Positions 17,979-25,684 of a DNA stretch of 64,000 nucleotides are shown here, piece by piece. The stretch comes from CAXBCP01 sp047638395 (GTDB lineage Bacteria > Pseudomonadota > Alphaproteobacteria > MPNO01 > UBA830): positions 124,001 to 188,000 of the forward strand of contig JBLIMV010000002.1 of the NCBI GenBank assembly GCA_047638395.1, given 5' to 3'. The stretch's first letter is position 1. Each line of letters begins with the position of its first letter. The notes beneath the pieces were generated by a model. The model was not told where the DNA came from. It worked only from the letters and a program-made list of their open reading frames with translations, and searched no databases. A program made the translations under genes and the position numbers.

Positions 17979-18551
17979 CTAGGCGTTAAAATTCCCGTCC
18001 TCGCCGGGCGGATTTGAGAATGGCGGCCAGCTATCCGCATCGCCCAGTTCCCGCCAGTGATCGAGCGCCCACCTGACCGACGGGAAGGCGATCTCGTCCC
18101 ACGGGATGGCGTCCCAGCTGAATAAATCGAGTTCCAGCGTTTCCTCTCCGACGTCGAACAGGCCGTCGCGCACCGTCGCCCGGTAGATAAGCTGAACCTG
18201 GCTGATCCGCGGAATCGTATACACTCCGATAAGGCCATCGATATCGATATCGGCGCAGGCCTCTTCCTTTGCCTCGCGCGCGGCACCAGCCTCGGCGGTT
18301 TCATTCAGCTCCATAAAGCCAGCCGGGATCGTCCACAGACCACGTCGCGGGTTTATGGCGCGGCGGCATAAAAGGATTTTTTCGTCCCAGGTGCAGACAG
18401 CACCGACGACAATCTTCGGGTTCTCGTAATTGATGAAGCCGCAATCGGTGCAGACGAGGCGTTCGCGATTATCGCCTTGTGGAATCTGCCGCGCTATTGG
18501 GCCGGCTGGTAGATCGGCGGGCGGGCCACCGGAGGTAGTATTCTGTGTCAT
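17979..18551 (-). CDS. Nudix hydrolase with N-terminal zinc-ribbon-like segment
   Basis: A 190-residue protein. A CxxC pair (VCTDCGFINYENP, about residues 33-45) resembles half of the zinc ribbon in NudC-type proteins. The Nudix box is GFMELNETAEAGAA then REAKEEACA: the catalytic Arg and Glu are present, but the usual Gly after EEx is Cys. It hydrolyses a nucleoside diphosphate linked to some moiety, perhaps NADH or ADP-ribose, but the substrate cannot be told. The N-terminal 25 residues are low complexity. Confidence 0.87.
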   Translation of the reverse strand: MTQNTTSGGPPADLPAGPIARQIPQGDNRERLVCTDCGFINYENPKIVVGAVCTWDEKILLCRRAINPRRGLWTIPAGFMELNETAEAGAAREAKEEACADIDIDGLIGVYTIPRISQVQLIYRATVRDGLFDVGEETLELDLFSWDAIPWDEIAFPSVRWALDHWRELGDADSWPPFSNPPGEDGNFNA

Positions 18552-18615
18552 CCCCTATAAATGCGACCCGGGCACCGCCCGGGCAAGCAAAAACAGGTTC
18601 CGACCCGTCGTCGTC

Positions 18616-18852
18616 TTACGTGATGATGTCGAGAAAAGACCCGCGCGGGACATCCCGGCGCGTCAGAGCCGTGTCGGAAAGGTCAAGCACAGGGCGGACT
18701 TCCGGCATCCCTTGCGCGGCTGCAGGCGCAACGTTGGATGCCTGCGCCGGCGACGGCGTCGTGGATTGCGGACGCGGCTGGGTTCCTTGGGGGTTTGTCC
18801 CCGTCGCATTGCCCGCTAAACGTGCAGCGGTCTGAAAAGCAGGAATATTCAT
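18616..18852 (-). CDS. Small unassigned protein, Pro/Ala/Gln-rich
   Basis: A possible 78-residue protein with a low-complexity middle (about residues 18-48 rich in Pro, Gln, Ala, Thr) and a more ordered C-terminus (VLDLSDTALTRRDVPRG). I recognise no family. The upstream ribosome site is weak. In its favour, the frame fills the gap between the Nudix gene and the divergent DUF2336 gene, and the intergenic CtrA-like box at 18980 could serve it too. It may not be a gene. Confidence 0.4.
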   Translation of the reverse strand: MNIPAFQTAARLAGNATGTNPQGTQPRPQSTTPSPAQASNVAPAAAQGMPEVRPVLDLSDTALTRRDVPRGSFLDIIT

Positions 18853-18979
18853 GTCTGGCCTGGGACTCGTCTTTAGATGGTATTTATCTCGGATTTTAGA
18901 GGCCTTGCGTTAACGACAGGTGTATAAGGAGGGTTAATAAGAATGCAACGTTTCGGAGAAGAGGGCCCGGCTCGGCCCA

Positions 18980-18999
18980 TTAACTCAAATTTAAGTTAA
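18980..18999. promoter_or_regulatory. CtrA-like box upstream of first DUF2336 gene
   Basis: TTAA (18980-18983), seven bases, TTAA (18991-18994) matches the alphaproteobacterial CtrA consensus TTAA-N7-TTAA. A further TTAA ends at 18999, making the site an imperfect 20-bp palindrome. It lies 57 bases upstream of the ATG at 19056 and in the divergent gap shared with the small gene at 18616-18852. Direct binding is inference. Confidence 0.55.
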
Positions 19000-19055
19000 A
19001 TCTCAAATGCTTGGCATGAGTCCTTGCATAGTAAACGCAGTATATCGTCGGCTTT

Positions 19056-20213
19056 ATGACTGAACCTGAACACATCGATTTTGACGACCTGATTGGATTG
19101 GCCCGCGACAAGTCCGTCGAGGGGCGCACACGCCTTGTGCAGATCGTCGGGGATTTGTTCTTCGACACCGACACCGTCTTGCGCGATGCGGAACGGAACA
19201 TCATGTCCGATATTCTGCGCCAGCTTATTCATGACGTCGAAATGAAGGTGCGCCAGGTGCTCGCCACACGCATGGCGATCGAGGCAGACGCGCCGCGTGA
19301 ACTTATTTCAGCGCTCGCCAACGACCAGATCGAAGTCGCACACCCTATTCTGACGCAAAGCACCGTATTACAGGACATTGAGCTAATCGAGATCGTCGAA
19401 CACCGGACGTTCGGCCATCAGCTCGCGATCGCCATGCGCGAAACCGTTTCCGAGGCGGTCTCCGAAGCGCTGATTGGCACCGGGAATGTCGACGTCATCA
19501 AGACGCTCCTGGAAAACAACAATGCCGACATTTCGGGCACGGCGATGGAATACCTGGTCGAGCAATCGGAAAAGATCGACGATATTCAGGTCCCGCTGAT
19601 CAATCGCGGCGATCTTGGTCCCGACCTCGCCAAACGCATGTACTGGTGGGTCTCCGCAGCGCTGCGCAAACATATCGTCGAGCATTACCAGATCGACGAA
19701 GCCGAACTTGACGACAAGATCCAGGACACGATTCACGACATTCTGGGTGGCGGCCCGGGCAAGCCCGGAAGCATCGACGACACGCCGCTTCGCAAGTCGC
19801 AGGAACTCGCCCAGAAACTCCAGAATGCCGAGGCAATTACACCACAGCTTCTGATCCAGACCCTGCGGCAGGGAGAGGTCGTTTTGTTCGAAGATCTGCT
19901 GTCGCAGCTCACCGGGTTGCGCACCAACCTGATCCGCCGGTTCGTGTTCGAACCCGGAGGTGAGGGCCTGGCGATTACCTGCCGGGCTGCCGAAATCGCC
20001 AAGCCGGATTTCGCATCGATCTTTCTGCTGAGCCGGAGCGCACGGCCCGGTGACAAGGTGGTCGATCCGAACGAAGTCAGCCGGGTGTTGAATTTCTTCG
20101 ACCGGATCATGCCCGATACCGCGCGCAAAGTCGTAAAACGCTGGCATCTGGATCCGAATTTTCTGTTTGCGCTCAAACAGGTCAATACCGAAAAGCGCCG
20201 CGCCGCCGAATAA
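19056..20213 (+). CDS. DUF2336 domain protein (paralog A)
   Basis: A 385-residue, helix-rich soluble protein of the alphaproteobacterial DUF2336 family, with HEAT-like helical repeats. Recognisable segments are LIGLARDKSVEGRTRLVQIV (N-terminus), HPILTQSTVLQDIELIEIV (about residues 95-115), and KPDFASIFLLSRSARPGDK near the C-terminus. No catalytic motif or membrane segment is seen, so it may be a protein-interaction scaffold. It is closely similar along its whole length to the next gene. No ribosome site precedes the ATG, and a TATATC at 19041-19046 could be a -10 box. Function unknown. Confidence 0.85.
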   Translation: MTEPEHIDFDDLIGLARDKSVEGRTRLVQIVGDLFFDTDTVLRDAERNIMSDILRQLIHDVEMKVRQVLATRMAIEADAPRELISALANDQIEVAHPILTQSTVLQDIELIEIVEHRTFGHQLAIAMRETVSEAVSEALIGTGNVDVIKTLLENNNADISGTAMEYLVEQSEKIDDIQVPLINRGDLGPDLAKRMYWWVSAALRKHIVEHYQIDEAELDDKIQDTIHDILGGGPGKPGSIDDTPLRKSQELAQKLQNAEAITPQLLIQTLRQGEVVLFEDLLSQLTGLRTNLIRRFVFEPGGEGLAITCRAAEIAKPDFASIFLLSRSARPGDKVVDPNEVSRVLNFFDRIMPDTARKVVKRWHLDPNFLFALKQVNTEKRRAAE

Positions 20214-20330
20214 CCGCCAGCGATGGCCTGGTGCAGCCCGGCACGGCCAAGTATTCGGGATTAGGCGGCATCCCTGAAGTCACAGACGAAAACAGCCGAC
20301 CTTCGAGTACATTTGCCGTTCTTTATCGCC

Positions 20331-20391
20331 GAATTCATGCGGGTTTCTTGCCGAATTCTCCCTGAATTCAACGCGAATTCAACACGAATTC
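20331..20391. repeat. Helically phased GAATTC direct-repeat array
   Basis: GAATTC occurs at 20331, 20353, 20364, 20375 and 20386. The last four are spaced exactly 11 bases apart and the first is 22 bases (two periods) before the second. The three units starting at 20364, 20375 and 20386 are GAATTCAACGC or GAATTCAACAC. The array ends 7 bases before a CtrA-like box and 45 bases before the ATG of the second DUF2336 gene. Spacing near one DNA turn suggests cooperative protein binding on one face. Confidence 0.8.
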
Positions 20392-20398
20392 AACGCAA

Positions 20399-20413
20399 TT
20401 AACGTAACGTTAA
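20399..20413. promoter_or_regulatory. Perfect CtrA-like palindrome upstream of second DUF2336 gene
   Basis: TTAACGTAACGTTAA is a perfect odd palindrome and matches TTAA-N7-TTAA exactly. TAGACT at 20425-20430 could be the -10 element. If so, transcription would begin at about the ATG (20437), and the box would cover roughly -38 to -24, where CtrA sits at promoters it activates. No ribosome site is visible between the box and the ATG, so a leaderless mRNA is plausible. All of this is inference from sequence. Confidence 0.6.
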
Positions 20414-20436
20414 AACCCGTTGCTTAGACTTCCATC

Positions 20437-21621
20437 ATGGCAACAAATCTCGTCCCAAACGCGTCCCTACTGACAAATCTGCCGGTCGATAATCCGGAAG
20501 ATCTGCACACGCTGCTATCGCTGGCGCGCGACAAGTCGGTCGAAGGCCGCACGGCGCTCGTCAAAGCGCTGGGCGATCTGTTCTACGATTCCCACGCCGA
20601 ACTGTCGGGCGAAGAACGCGATCTGATGGGTGATATTCTGCAGCGCCTTATCGGCGACGTCGAAGCCGTCGTCCGCAAGGCACTGGCTGAAACGCTGAGC
20701 GGTATTCCAGATGCACCGCCACAGGTCATCAGCGCGCTTGCCAATGATGCGCTGGAGATCGCCTATCCAATTCTGATCGAAAGTGCCGTGCTCCAGGACA
20801 TGGAGCTGGTGGAAATCATCCGCCACCGGACCCACGAACACCAGCTCGCCATCGCGATGCGCGAAACGGTCTCCGAAACGGTCTCCGACGCATTGGTCGA
20901 TACCGACAACAACGATGTTATCCGCACCCTGGTCGAGAACCGCGGCGCACAGATTTCGGGCGTGACGCTTGAGAAGATCGTCGACCGATCCGAATCGCAG
21001 ATCGACCTGCAGGACCCGCTGCTGCGCCGGAACGAGTTGTCACCGACCCTGGCAAAACGCATGTATTGGTGGGTCTCGGCCGCTTTGCGCAAAAGCATCG
21101 TGGAGCGGTTCGATATCGACTCTGTCGAACTCGACAAATCGATCGAACGCGCTGTGAAAGACCTGATGGGCGAGCCCATCGCGAAGGCCGAGAACGCCGA
21201 CAATGTCGACAGCATGATCAAATCGCTGATCGGCGCCGGCAAGGTGACGCCACCACTGATGATTCAGACCCTGCGGCAGGGTGAAATAGCCCTGTTCGAG
21301 GAAATGCTGTCGGGCCTGTCGAACCTGAACACCAAGCTGGTCCGCCGGTTCGTCTTCGAAAAAGGTGGCGAGGCGCTCGCTATCCTGTGCCGGTCGCTTG
21401 AAATTATGAAGCCCGATTTCGCCTCGATCTTTCTGCTCAGCCGGAGCGCACGCCCCGGCGACAAGGTGGTTGATCCGAGCGAACTGACCCGCGTGCTCGA
21501 CCTGTATGACCGGATCAAGCTGCCGACCGCGCGCAAGGTCGTCGAGCACTGGCGACTGGACCCCGATTATCTGTTTGCGCTCAAACAGCTCAACGCCCAA
21601 CAGCAGCAAGCCACCGGTTAA
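20437..21621 (+). CDS. DUF2336 domain protein (paralog B)
   Basis: A 394-residue paralog of the preceding gene with the same segment order: LLSLARDKSVEGRTALVKAL, YPILIESAVLQDMELVEII, KRMYWWVSAALRKSIVE, and KPDFASIFLLSRSARPGDK. Similarity runs end to end, indicating tandem gene duplication. It has its own upstream region with a CtrA-like box and a phased repeat array, so it is regulated separately from paralog A. No enzyme motif is seen. A third family member lies next to a diguanylate cyclase at 61165-62424, which hints at a signalling role. Confidence 0.85.
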   Translation: MATNLVPNASLLTNLPVDNPEDLHTLLSLARDKSVEGRTALVKALGDLFYDSHAELSGEERDLMGDILQRLIGDVEAVVRKALAETLSGIPDAPPQVISALANDALEIAYPILIESAVLQDMELVEIIRHRTHEHQLAIAMRETVSETVSDALVDTDNNDVIRTLVENRGAQISGVTLEKIVDRSESQIDLQDPLLRRNELSPTLAKRMYWWVSAALRKSIVERFDIDSVELDKSIERAVKDLMGEPIAKAENADNVDSMIKSLIGAGKVTPPLMIQTLRQGEIALFEEMLSGLSNLNTKLVRRFVFEKGGEALAILCRSLEIMKPDFASIFLLSRSARPGDKVVDPSELTRVLDLYDRIKLPTARKVVEHWRLDPDYLFALKQLNAQQQQATG

Positions 21622-21731
21622 CCCCGGCACACCGCCGGAACACCTCCAAATTTTTTCCACGCTTCTCCGCCTGAACGGATGACGGCACCTCTGCACCCCG
21701 GTATTCTACGGGAAACAGGGAAAGTCAGTAC

Positions 21732-24047
21732 GTGTTCGGTGAAAAGGTTAAACGGGTCGAAGACCCCGCTTTGCTGCGTGGCAAGGGACGCTATCTCGAC
21801 GACATACATCTGCCCGGCATGTTGCACGCGGCCTTTGTGCGCGCGCCCGTCGCCCATGCGGCGATTGCCGGCATCGACAGCACAGCGGCGCTGGCCGTCG
21901 ATGGCGTGGTCGCGGTGTACACGCTGGACGATCTGCGCCCCCACCTGACCGACACGGTCATGCCGGTCGAACAGCCATCCGGCGCGCTCAAATTATCGGC
22001 CAGCCCGTCGACCCTTGCAGATGGTGAGGTCCGCTATGTCGGCGAACCCGTCGCCTGCGTCATCGCCGAGACCGCCTATATTGCCGAAGACGCCGCCCGG
22101 CTCGTCTTTGTCGATTACACGGACATGCCCGTATCGGCGAATTACCTTGCCGCGCTTGATGACGGTGCGCCGACCGCACATTCCGGTTTCGACAATAATC
22201 TGGTCGCCGGGTTCACGCTGGCCTATGGCGACACCGACACCGCCTTTACCGGTGCCGCGCATGTTTTTCGCGAGACCCTGCACCAGCACAAGGGTCTCGG
22301 CCACGCCATCGAATGCCGCGGCGTCGCGGCGGAGCTTAACCCGCGCGACAATGTGCTGACCGTCTGGTCGGCAACCCAGATGGCGCACCGGGCACAAAGC
22401 ATCCTGGTCCAGATGCTGGACCTGCCGGAAGACCGCATCCGCGTCGTCACACCGACGGTCGGTGGCGGTTTCGGCCCCAAATTCGTTTTCTATCAGGAAG
22501 AAGTCGTCATCCCGGTGGCTGCGATGCAGCTTGGCCTCCCGGTCAAATGGGTCGAGGACAGGCGCGAGCATTTCACCGCCGCGACCATGGAGCGCGACCA
22601 GCTCTGGGATATGGAGGTCGCCGTCGACGCAGATGGCCGGCTCCTCGGGGTGCGCGGCACGATGGCGCATGACCACGGCGCCTATACGCCCTATGGGGTG
22701 AACCTGCCCTATAACGCAGCGACCAATTTCCTGGGGCCCTACGAGCTGCCCGCCATGTCGCTCGACGTCAAACTGGCGCTGACAAACATGACACCGGTGA
22801 CGCCTGTGCGCGGCGCCGGGCGGCCGCAGGGCACGTTTGCGATGGAACGCCTGATGGACCGCATCGCGCGCGAGCTTGACCTCGACCGGGTAGAAGTCCG
22901 CCGGCGCAACCTGATCCCCGCCGAGGCGATGCCCTATGACACGCAGATAAAAACCCGCGACGGCGCGACCATGACATACGATTCCGGCGACTACCCGGCG
23001 GCGCTCGACGCGGCACTGGCGCGCAGCGGGTATGGCGATTTCGCTGCCCGCCAGGCAGCCGCCCGGGCGGAGGGCCGCTATCTCGGCATCGGGGTCGCCA
23101 ATTATGTCGAAGGCACGGGCCGCGGGCCGTTCGAATCCGCCATCGTGCGTGTCAAACCATCGGGCAAGATCGTGATCTATACGGGTGCAACCGATCAGGG
23201 ACAGGGCCTTAAGACTGCCCTCGCCCAGGTTTGTGCCGCCCAGACGGGTGCAGCCATCGAAGATATCGACGTTGTGACCGGCGATACCGGCACGGTGTCG
23301 CTCGGGCTCGGCGCGTTTGCCAGCCGGCAGGCGGTGACCGCCGGATCGTCCGTGCATGTGGCAGCACTCGAAGTCCGCCAGAAGGCCCTGAAGGTGGCAG
23401 CACACCTGCTGGAGGCAGCGGAAGAAGATCTCGACATCGAAGACGGTAAAATTTCGGTCCGCGGCGTGCCCGATATGTCGGTCACCCTCGGCGATGTTGC
23501 CCGCGCCGTGCAGGGCATGCCCGGCTTTTCGCTGCCTGGCGGTGTCGATCCGGGGATGGAGGCGACGGCCCATTTCAACCCGCCGACCCTGACCTATTGC
23601 AACGGCGTGCATGTGGTGGAGGTCGAGGTCGACCCCGGCACCGGCCATGTCCAGGTGCTGAACTACGTGATCGTCCACGATAGCGGGCGGCTGATAAACC
23701 CGATGATCGTCGAAGGCCAGATCACCGGCGGCGCGACCCACGGGCTGGGCTCGGCCCTGTTCGAACGTATGATCTATGACGACCAGGGCCAGCCGCAGAC
23801 GACCAATTTCGGCGAATACCTGCTGCCATCCGCCCCGGAAGTACCGCATTTCGACATGGTTCACATGGAAAGCCCGACACCGCTGAACCCGCTGGGTGTC
23901 AAAGGTGCGGGCGAAGGCGGCACCATCCCGGTAACATCGGCCATCGCGTCCGCCGTGGACGATGCACTATCGCCGTTCGGCGTGGTGGTCCGCGAACTGC
24001 CGATCGAGCCAAAACGGATCGTCGAGATGATCCGCCAATCCAGTTAG
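21732..24047 (+). CDS. Xanthine dehydrogenase/CO dehydrogenase-type molybdopterin-binding large subunit
   Basis: A 771-residue molybdenum hydroxylase large subunit, GTG start. Order: N-terminal a/b hammerhead domain (VKRVEDPALLRGKGRYLDDI), the cofactor loop VGGGFGPKF, RGAGRPQGTFAMERLMD, and the C-terminal GVKGAGEGG with the conserved catalytic Glu at about residue 728. Such subunits hydroxylate N-heterocycles, aldehydes or purines with water as oxygen source. They normally need FAD and 2x[2Fe-2S] subunits, and neither type is encoded beside it, which is unusual. A Rieske oxygenase gene follows after 17 bases, probably in the same operon. Confidence 0.9.
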   Translation: MFGEKVKRVEDPALLRGKGRYLDDIHLPGMLHAAFVRAPVAHAAIAGIDSTAALAVDGVVAVYTLDDLRPHLTDTVMPVEQPSGALKLSASPSTLADGEVRYVGEPVACVIAETAYIAEDAARLVFVDYTDMPVSANYLAALDDGAPTAHSGFDNNLVAGFTLAYGDTDTAFTGAAHVFRETLHQHKGLGHAIECRGVAAELNPRDNVLTVWSATQMAHRAQSILVQMLDLPEDRIRVVTPTVGGGFGPKFVFYQEEVVIPVAAMQLGLPVKWVEDRREHFTAATMERDQLWDMEVAVDADGRLLGVRGTMAHDHGAYTPYGVNLPYNAATNFLGPYELPAMSLDVKLALTNMTPVTPVRGAGRPQGTFAMERLMDRIARELDLDRVEVRRRNLIPAEAMPYDTQIKTRDGATMTYDSGDYPAALDAALARSGYGDFAARQAAARAEGRYLGIGVANYVEGTGRGPFESAIVRVKPSGKIVIYTGATDQGQGLKTALAQVCAAQTGAAIEDIDVVTGDTGTVSLGLGAFASRQAVTAGSSVHVAALEVRQKALKVAAHLLEAAEEDLDIEDGKISVRGVPDMSVTLGDVARAVQGMPGFSLPGGVDPGMEATAHFNPPTLTYCNGVHVVEVEVDPGTGHVQVLNYVIVHDSGRLINPMIVEGQITGGATHGLGSALFERMIYDDQGQPQTTNFGEYLLPSAPEVPHFDMVHMESPTPLNPLGVKGAGEGGTIPVTSAIASAVDDALSPFGVVVRELPIEPKRIVEMIRQSS

Positions 24048-24064
24048 GGAGCACCCACTACATC

Positions 24065-25084
24065 ATGCCCTTCCTCAAAAATACCTGGTACGTGGCCGCC
24101 CAAACCCATGAAGTGACAGACAACATTCTTGGCCGCACCGTCTGCGGTGATCCGGTCGTGCTGTTCCGCACACAGGATGGCGCACCGGCGGCACTGGAAG
24201 ACCGCTGCTGTCACCGGCACCTGCCGCTCTCGCTGGGCAAGCGTGTCGGTGACCGGGTGCAATGCGGTTATCACGGGCTGGAATTCAATACCGACGGGAC
24301 CTGCGTATCCGTTCCCGGTCAATCGAAGGTGCCGCCGGGTGCCACGATCCGCAGCTATCCGGTCGTGGAACGCTACCGCTATATCTGGATCTGGCCGGGC
24401 GACCCGGCAGAGGCGGATGAAAACCTGATCCCGGATTATCACTGGAACGACGATCCGGCCTGGGTTTCCAACACCGGCTATTTTTACGTCGAGTGTAATC
24501 ACCAGCTTGTCGTCGATAACCTGCTGGACCTGTCACATGTGCAATTCGTGCACGCCTCCACCCTCGGCGCCGACGGTGTCAGCGATGCGCCGCTGGATAC
24601 GCGACGCGAAGAAAACAGGGTTCATATCGACCGCTGGATTATGGATAAGCTGCCGCCCGCCATGTTTTCGTCGGCCCGCGATTTCCCGGGTACTGTCGAC
24701 CGCTGGCAACTGATCACCTGGACGGCACCTGTGCATGTCGTCATCGATGTCGGTTGCGCAGATGCAGGCACCGGCGCGCCCGACGGCGACCGGACCCAGG
24801 GCATTACGATTTTTTCCAATCATACGATCACACCGGAAACCGACGGCACATGCCATTATTTCTGGCACCACGCGCGCAATTTCCGCCTCGATGAGGCCGC
24901 ACTGACCGACAGGCTCGCAATCGCTGCCGGCACGGCGTTCGGCGAGGATGTCGGTCTTCTGGCGGCACAACAGCGGAGCCTCGATACCGCACCGGACGGG
25001 TGGCAGCAGACCGATATCAACGCCGATGCCGGCGTGCTGCAGGCGCGGCGTGTGGTGGAGGGGTTGCTGGCGGGGACTAACTGA
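24065..25084 (+). CDS. Rieske aromatic ring-hydroxylating oxygenase, alpha subunit (VanA-like)
   Basis: A 339-residue oxygenase. The Rieske cluster ligands are C48-x-H50 (RCCHRH) and C67-GY-H70. The mononuclear iron motif is in DNLLDLSHVQFVH. Length and pattern match the VanA type that demethylates or hydroxylates aromatic acids without a beta subunit. GGAGC precedes the ATG. It directly follows the molybdenum hydroxylase gene, so the two may act in sequence on one heteroaromatic compound (ring hydroxylation by the Mo enzyme, then Rieske attack). No ferredoxin reductase gene is adjacent. Confidence 0.9.
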   Translation: MPFLKNTWYVAAQTHEVTDNILGRTVCGDPVVLFRTQDGAPAALEDRCCHRHLPLSLGKRVGDRVQCGYHGLEFNTDGTCVSVPGQSKVPPGATIRSYPVVERYRYIWIWPGDPAEADENLIPDYHWNDDPAWVSNTGYFYVECNHQLVVDNLLDLSHVQFVHASTLGADGVSDAPLDTRREENRVHIDRWIMDKLPPAMFSSARDFPGTVDRWQLITWTAPVHVVIDVGCADAGTGAPDGDRTQGITIFSNHTITPETDGTCHYFWHHARNFRLDEAALTDRLAIAAGTAFGEDVGLLAAQQRSLDTAPDGWQQTDINADAGVLQARRVVEGLLAGTN

Positions 25085-25154
25085 CCGAAAGAGACCTCGC
25101 TACCCGGAACGCCAAGTCCGAATCCCCATCCGAATCCAAACCCAAATACTTATT

Positions 25155-25251
25155 CCCTCGGTCTTGTACCGAGGGTCCATTTTTGCACCAGATTCACCTT
25201 GGCCATGGGCCCCCGCCACAAGGGCGGGGGAATACAAGAGAGGGGCCATGG
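25155..25251. repeat. Intergenic palindromic element between convergent genes
   Basis: Two hairpins: CCCTCGG / CCGAGGG (25155-25175, loop containing CTTGTA) and CCCCCGCC / GGCGGGGG (25210-25230), with CCATGG copies flanking the second at 25203 and 25246. The motif of a short inverted repeat around CTTGTnC resembles the GTGCCGG-type dispersed repeats at 28254 and 50511. It lies between convergent stops (25084 and 25304) and may also serve as a transcription stop. Confidence 0.5.
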
Positions 25252-25303
25252 AATACCCGGAACGAACGCGCGCGGGAATACTCTTTAGAGAAGCCCCGAC
25301 CGA

Positions 25304-25684
25304 CTAGCCCTTTGCCCGCTCCGCCAAAATTGTCCGCAGGTTCTCCTTCGGCGGCACGATATCCGTCACCAGATCGCGGATCAGCGTCTTATTTTTCAGC
25401 GGACCGACCTCGGTACCCTCTTCAGACAGGCGCTCGGTGCAGGCATAGACCGTCTTGCCGTTGACCGCGACCATGCATTCCTTGCAGGCATTGGCGTTGA
25501 CGCAGCTATAGCGGAACGCGACCGAGGAATCGGCGTGGGTGCGGACCCAGACGATGGCATCCAGCACCGACATACCGGCACGCCATGGCACGTCGAATGT
25601 CTCTGTCCACGATTCTTCGCCGGGGGCGCCACGTGTGATGGTGATCGGGGCCGTTTTATCACTGCTCGTCACAGGCGTGTTCAT
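25304..25684 (-). CDS. Short SdhB/FrdB-type 2Fe-2S subunit
   Basis: A 126-residue protein resembling only the N-terminal plant-ferredoxin domain of succinate dehydrogenase/fumarate reductase iron-sulfur subunits. Cysteines in RYSCVNANACKECMV and VYAC follow C-x5-C-x2-C-x11-C. The C-terminal 4Fe-4S/3Fe-4S domain of normal SdhB (about 230-260 residues) is missing. Its ATG overlaps the stop of the flavoprotein gene by four bases (ATGA), so the two are translationally coupled and probably form one enzyme. The partner and electron acceptor are unknown. Confidence 0.82.
   Translation of the reverse strand: MNTPVTSSDKTAPITITRGAPGEESWTETFDVPWRAGMSVLDAIVWVRTHADSSVAFRYSCVNANACKECMVAVNGKTVYACTERLSEEGTEVGPLKNKTLIRDLVTDIVPPKENLRTILAERAKG

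Noticed and set aside
20337..20402. 21-codon frame within the GAATTC array
   Set aside because: Too short, no ribosome site, and made of the repeat itself.
20331..20413. GAATTC array as a CRISPR array or plasmid replication origin
   Set aside because: Units are 11 bases with no spacers, and no cas or replication initiator gene lies nearby.
21622..21660. Terminator after the second DUF2336 gene
   Set aside because: Stem CCGGC/GCCGG is only 5 bp and the T-run starts 12 bases beyond it.
21993..23864. 623-residue minus-strand frame inside the molybdenum hydroxylase gene
   Set aside because: Antisense shadow of a well-recognised gene; composition is Arg/His/Gly-rich without domain motifs.
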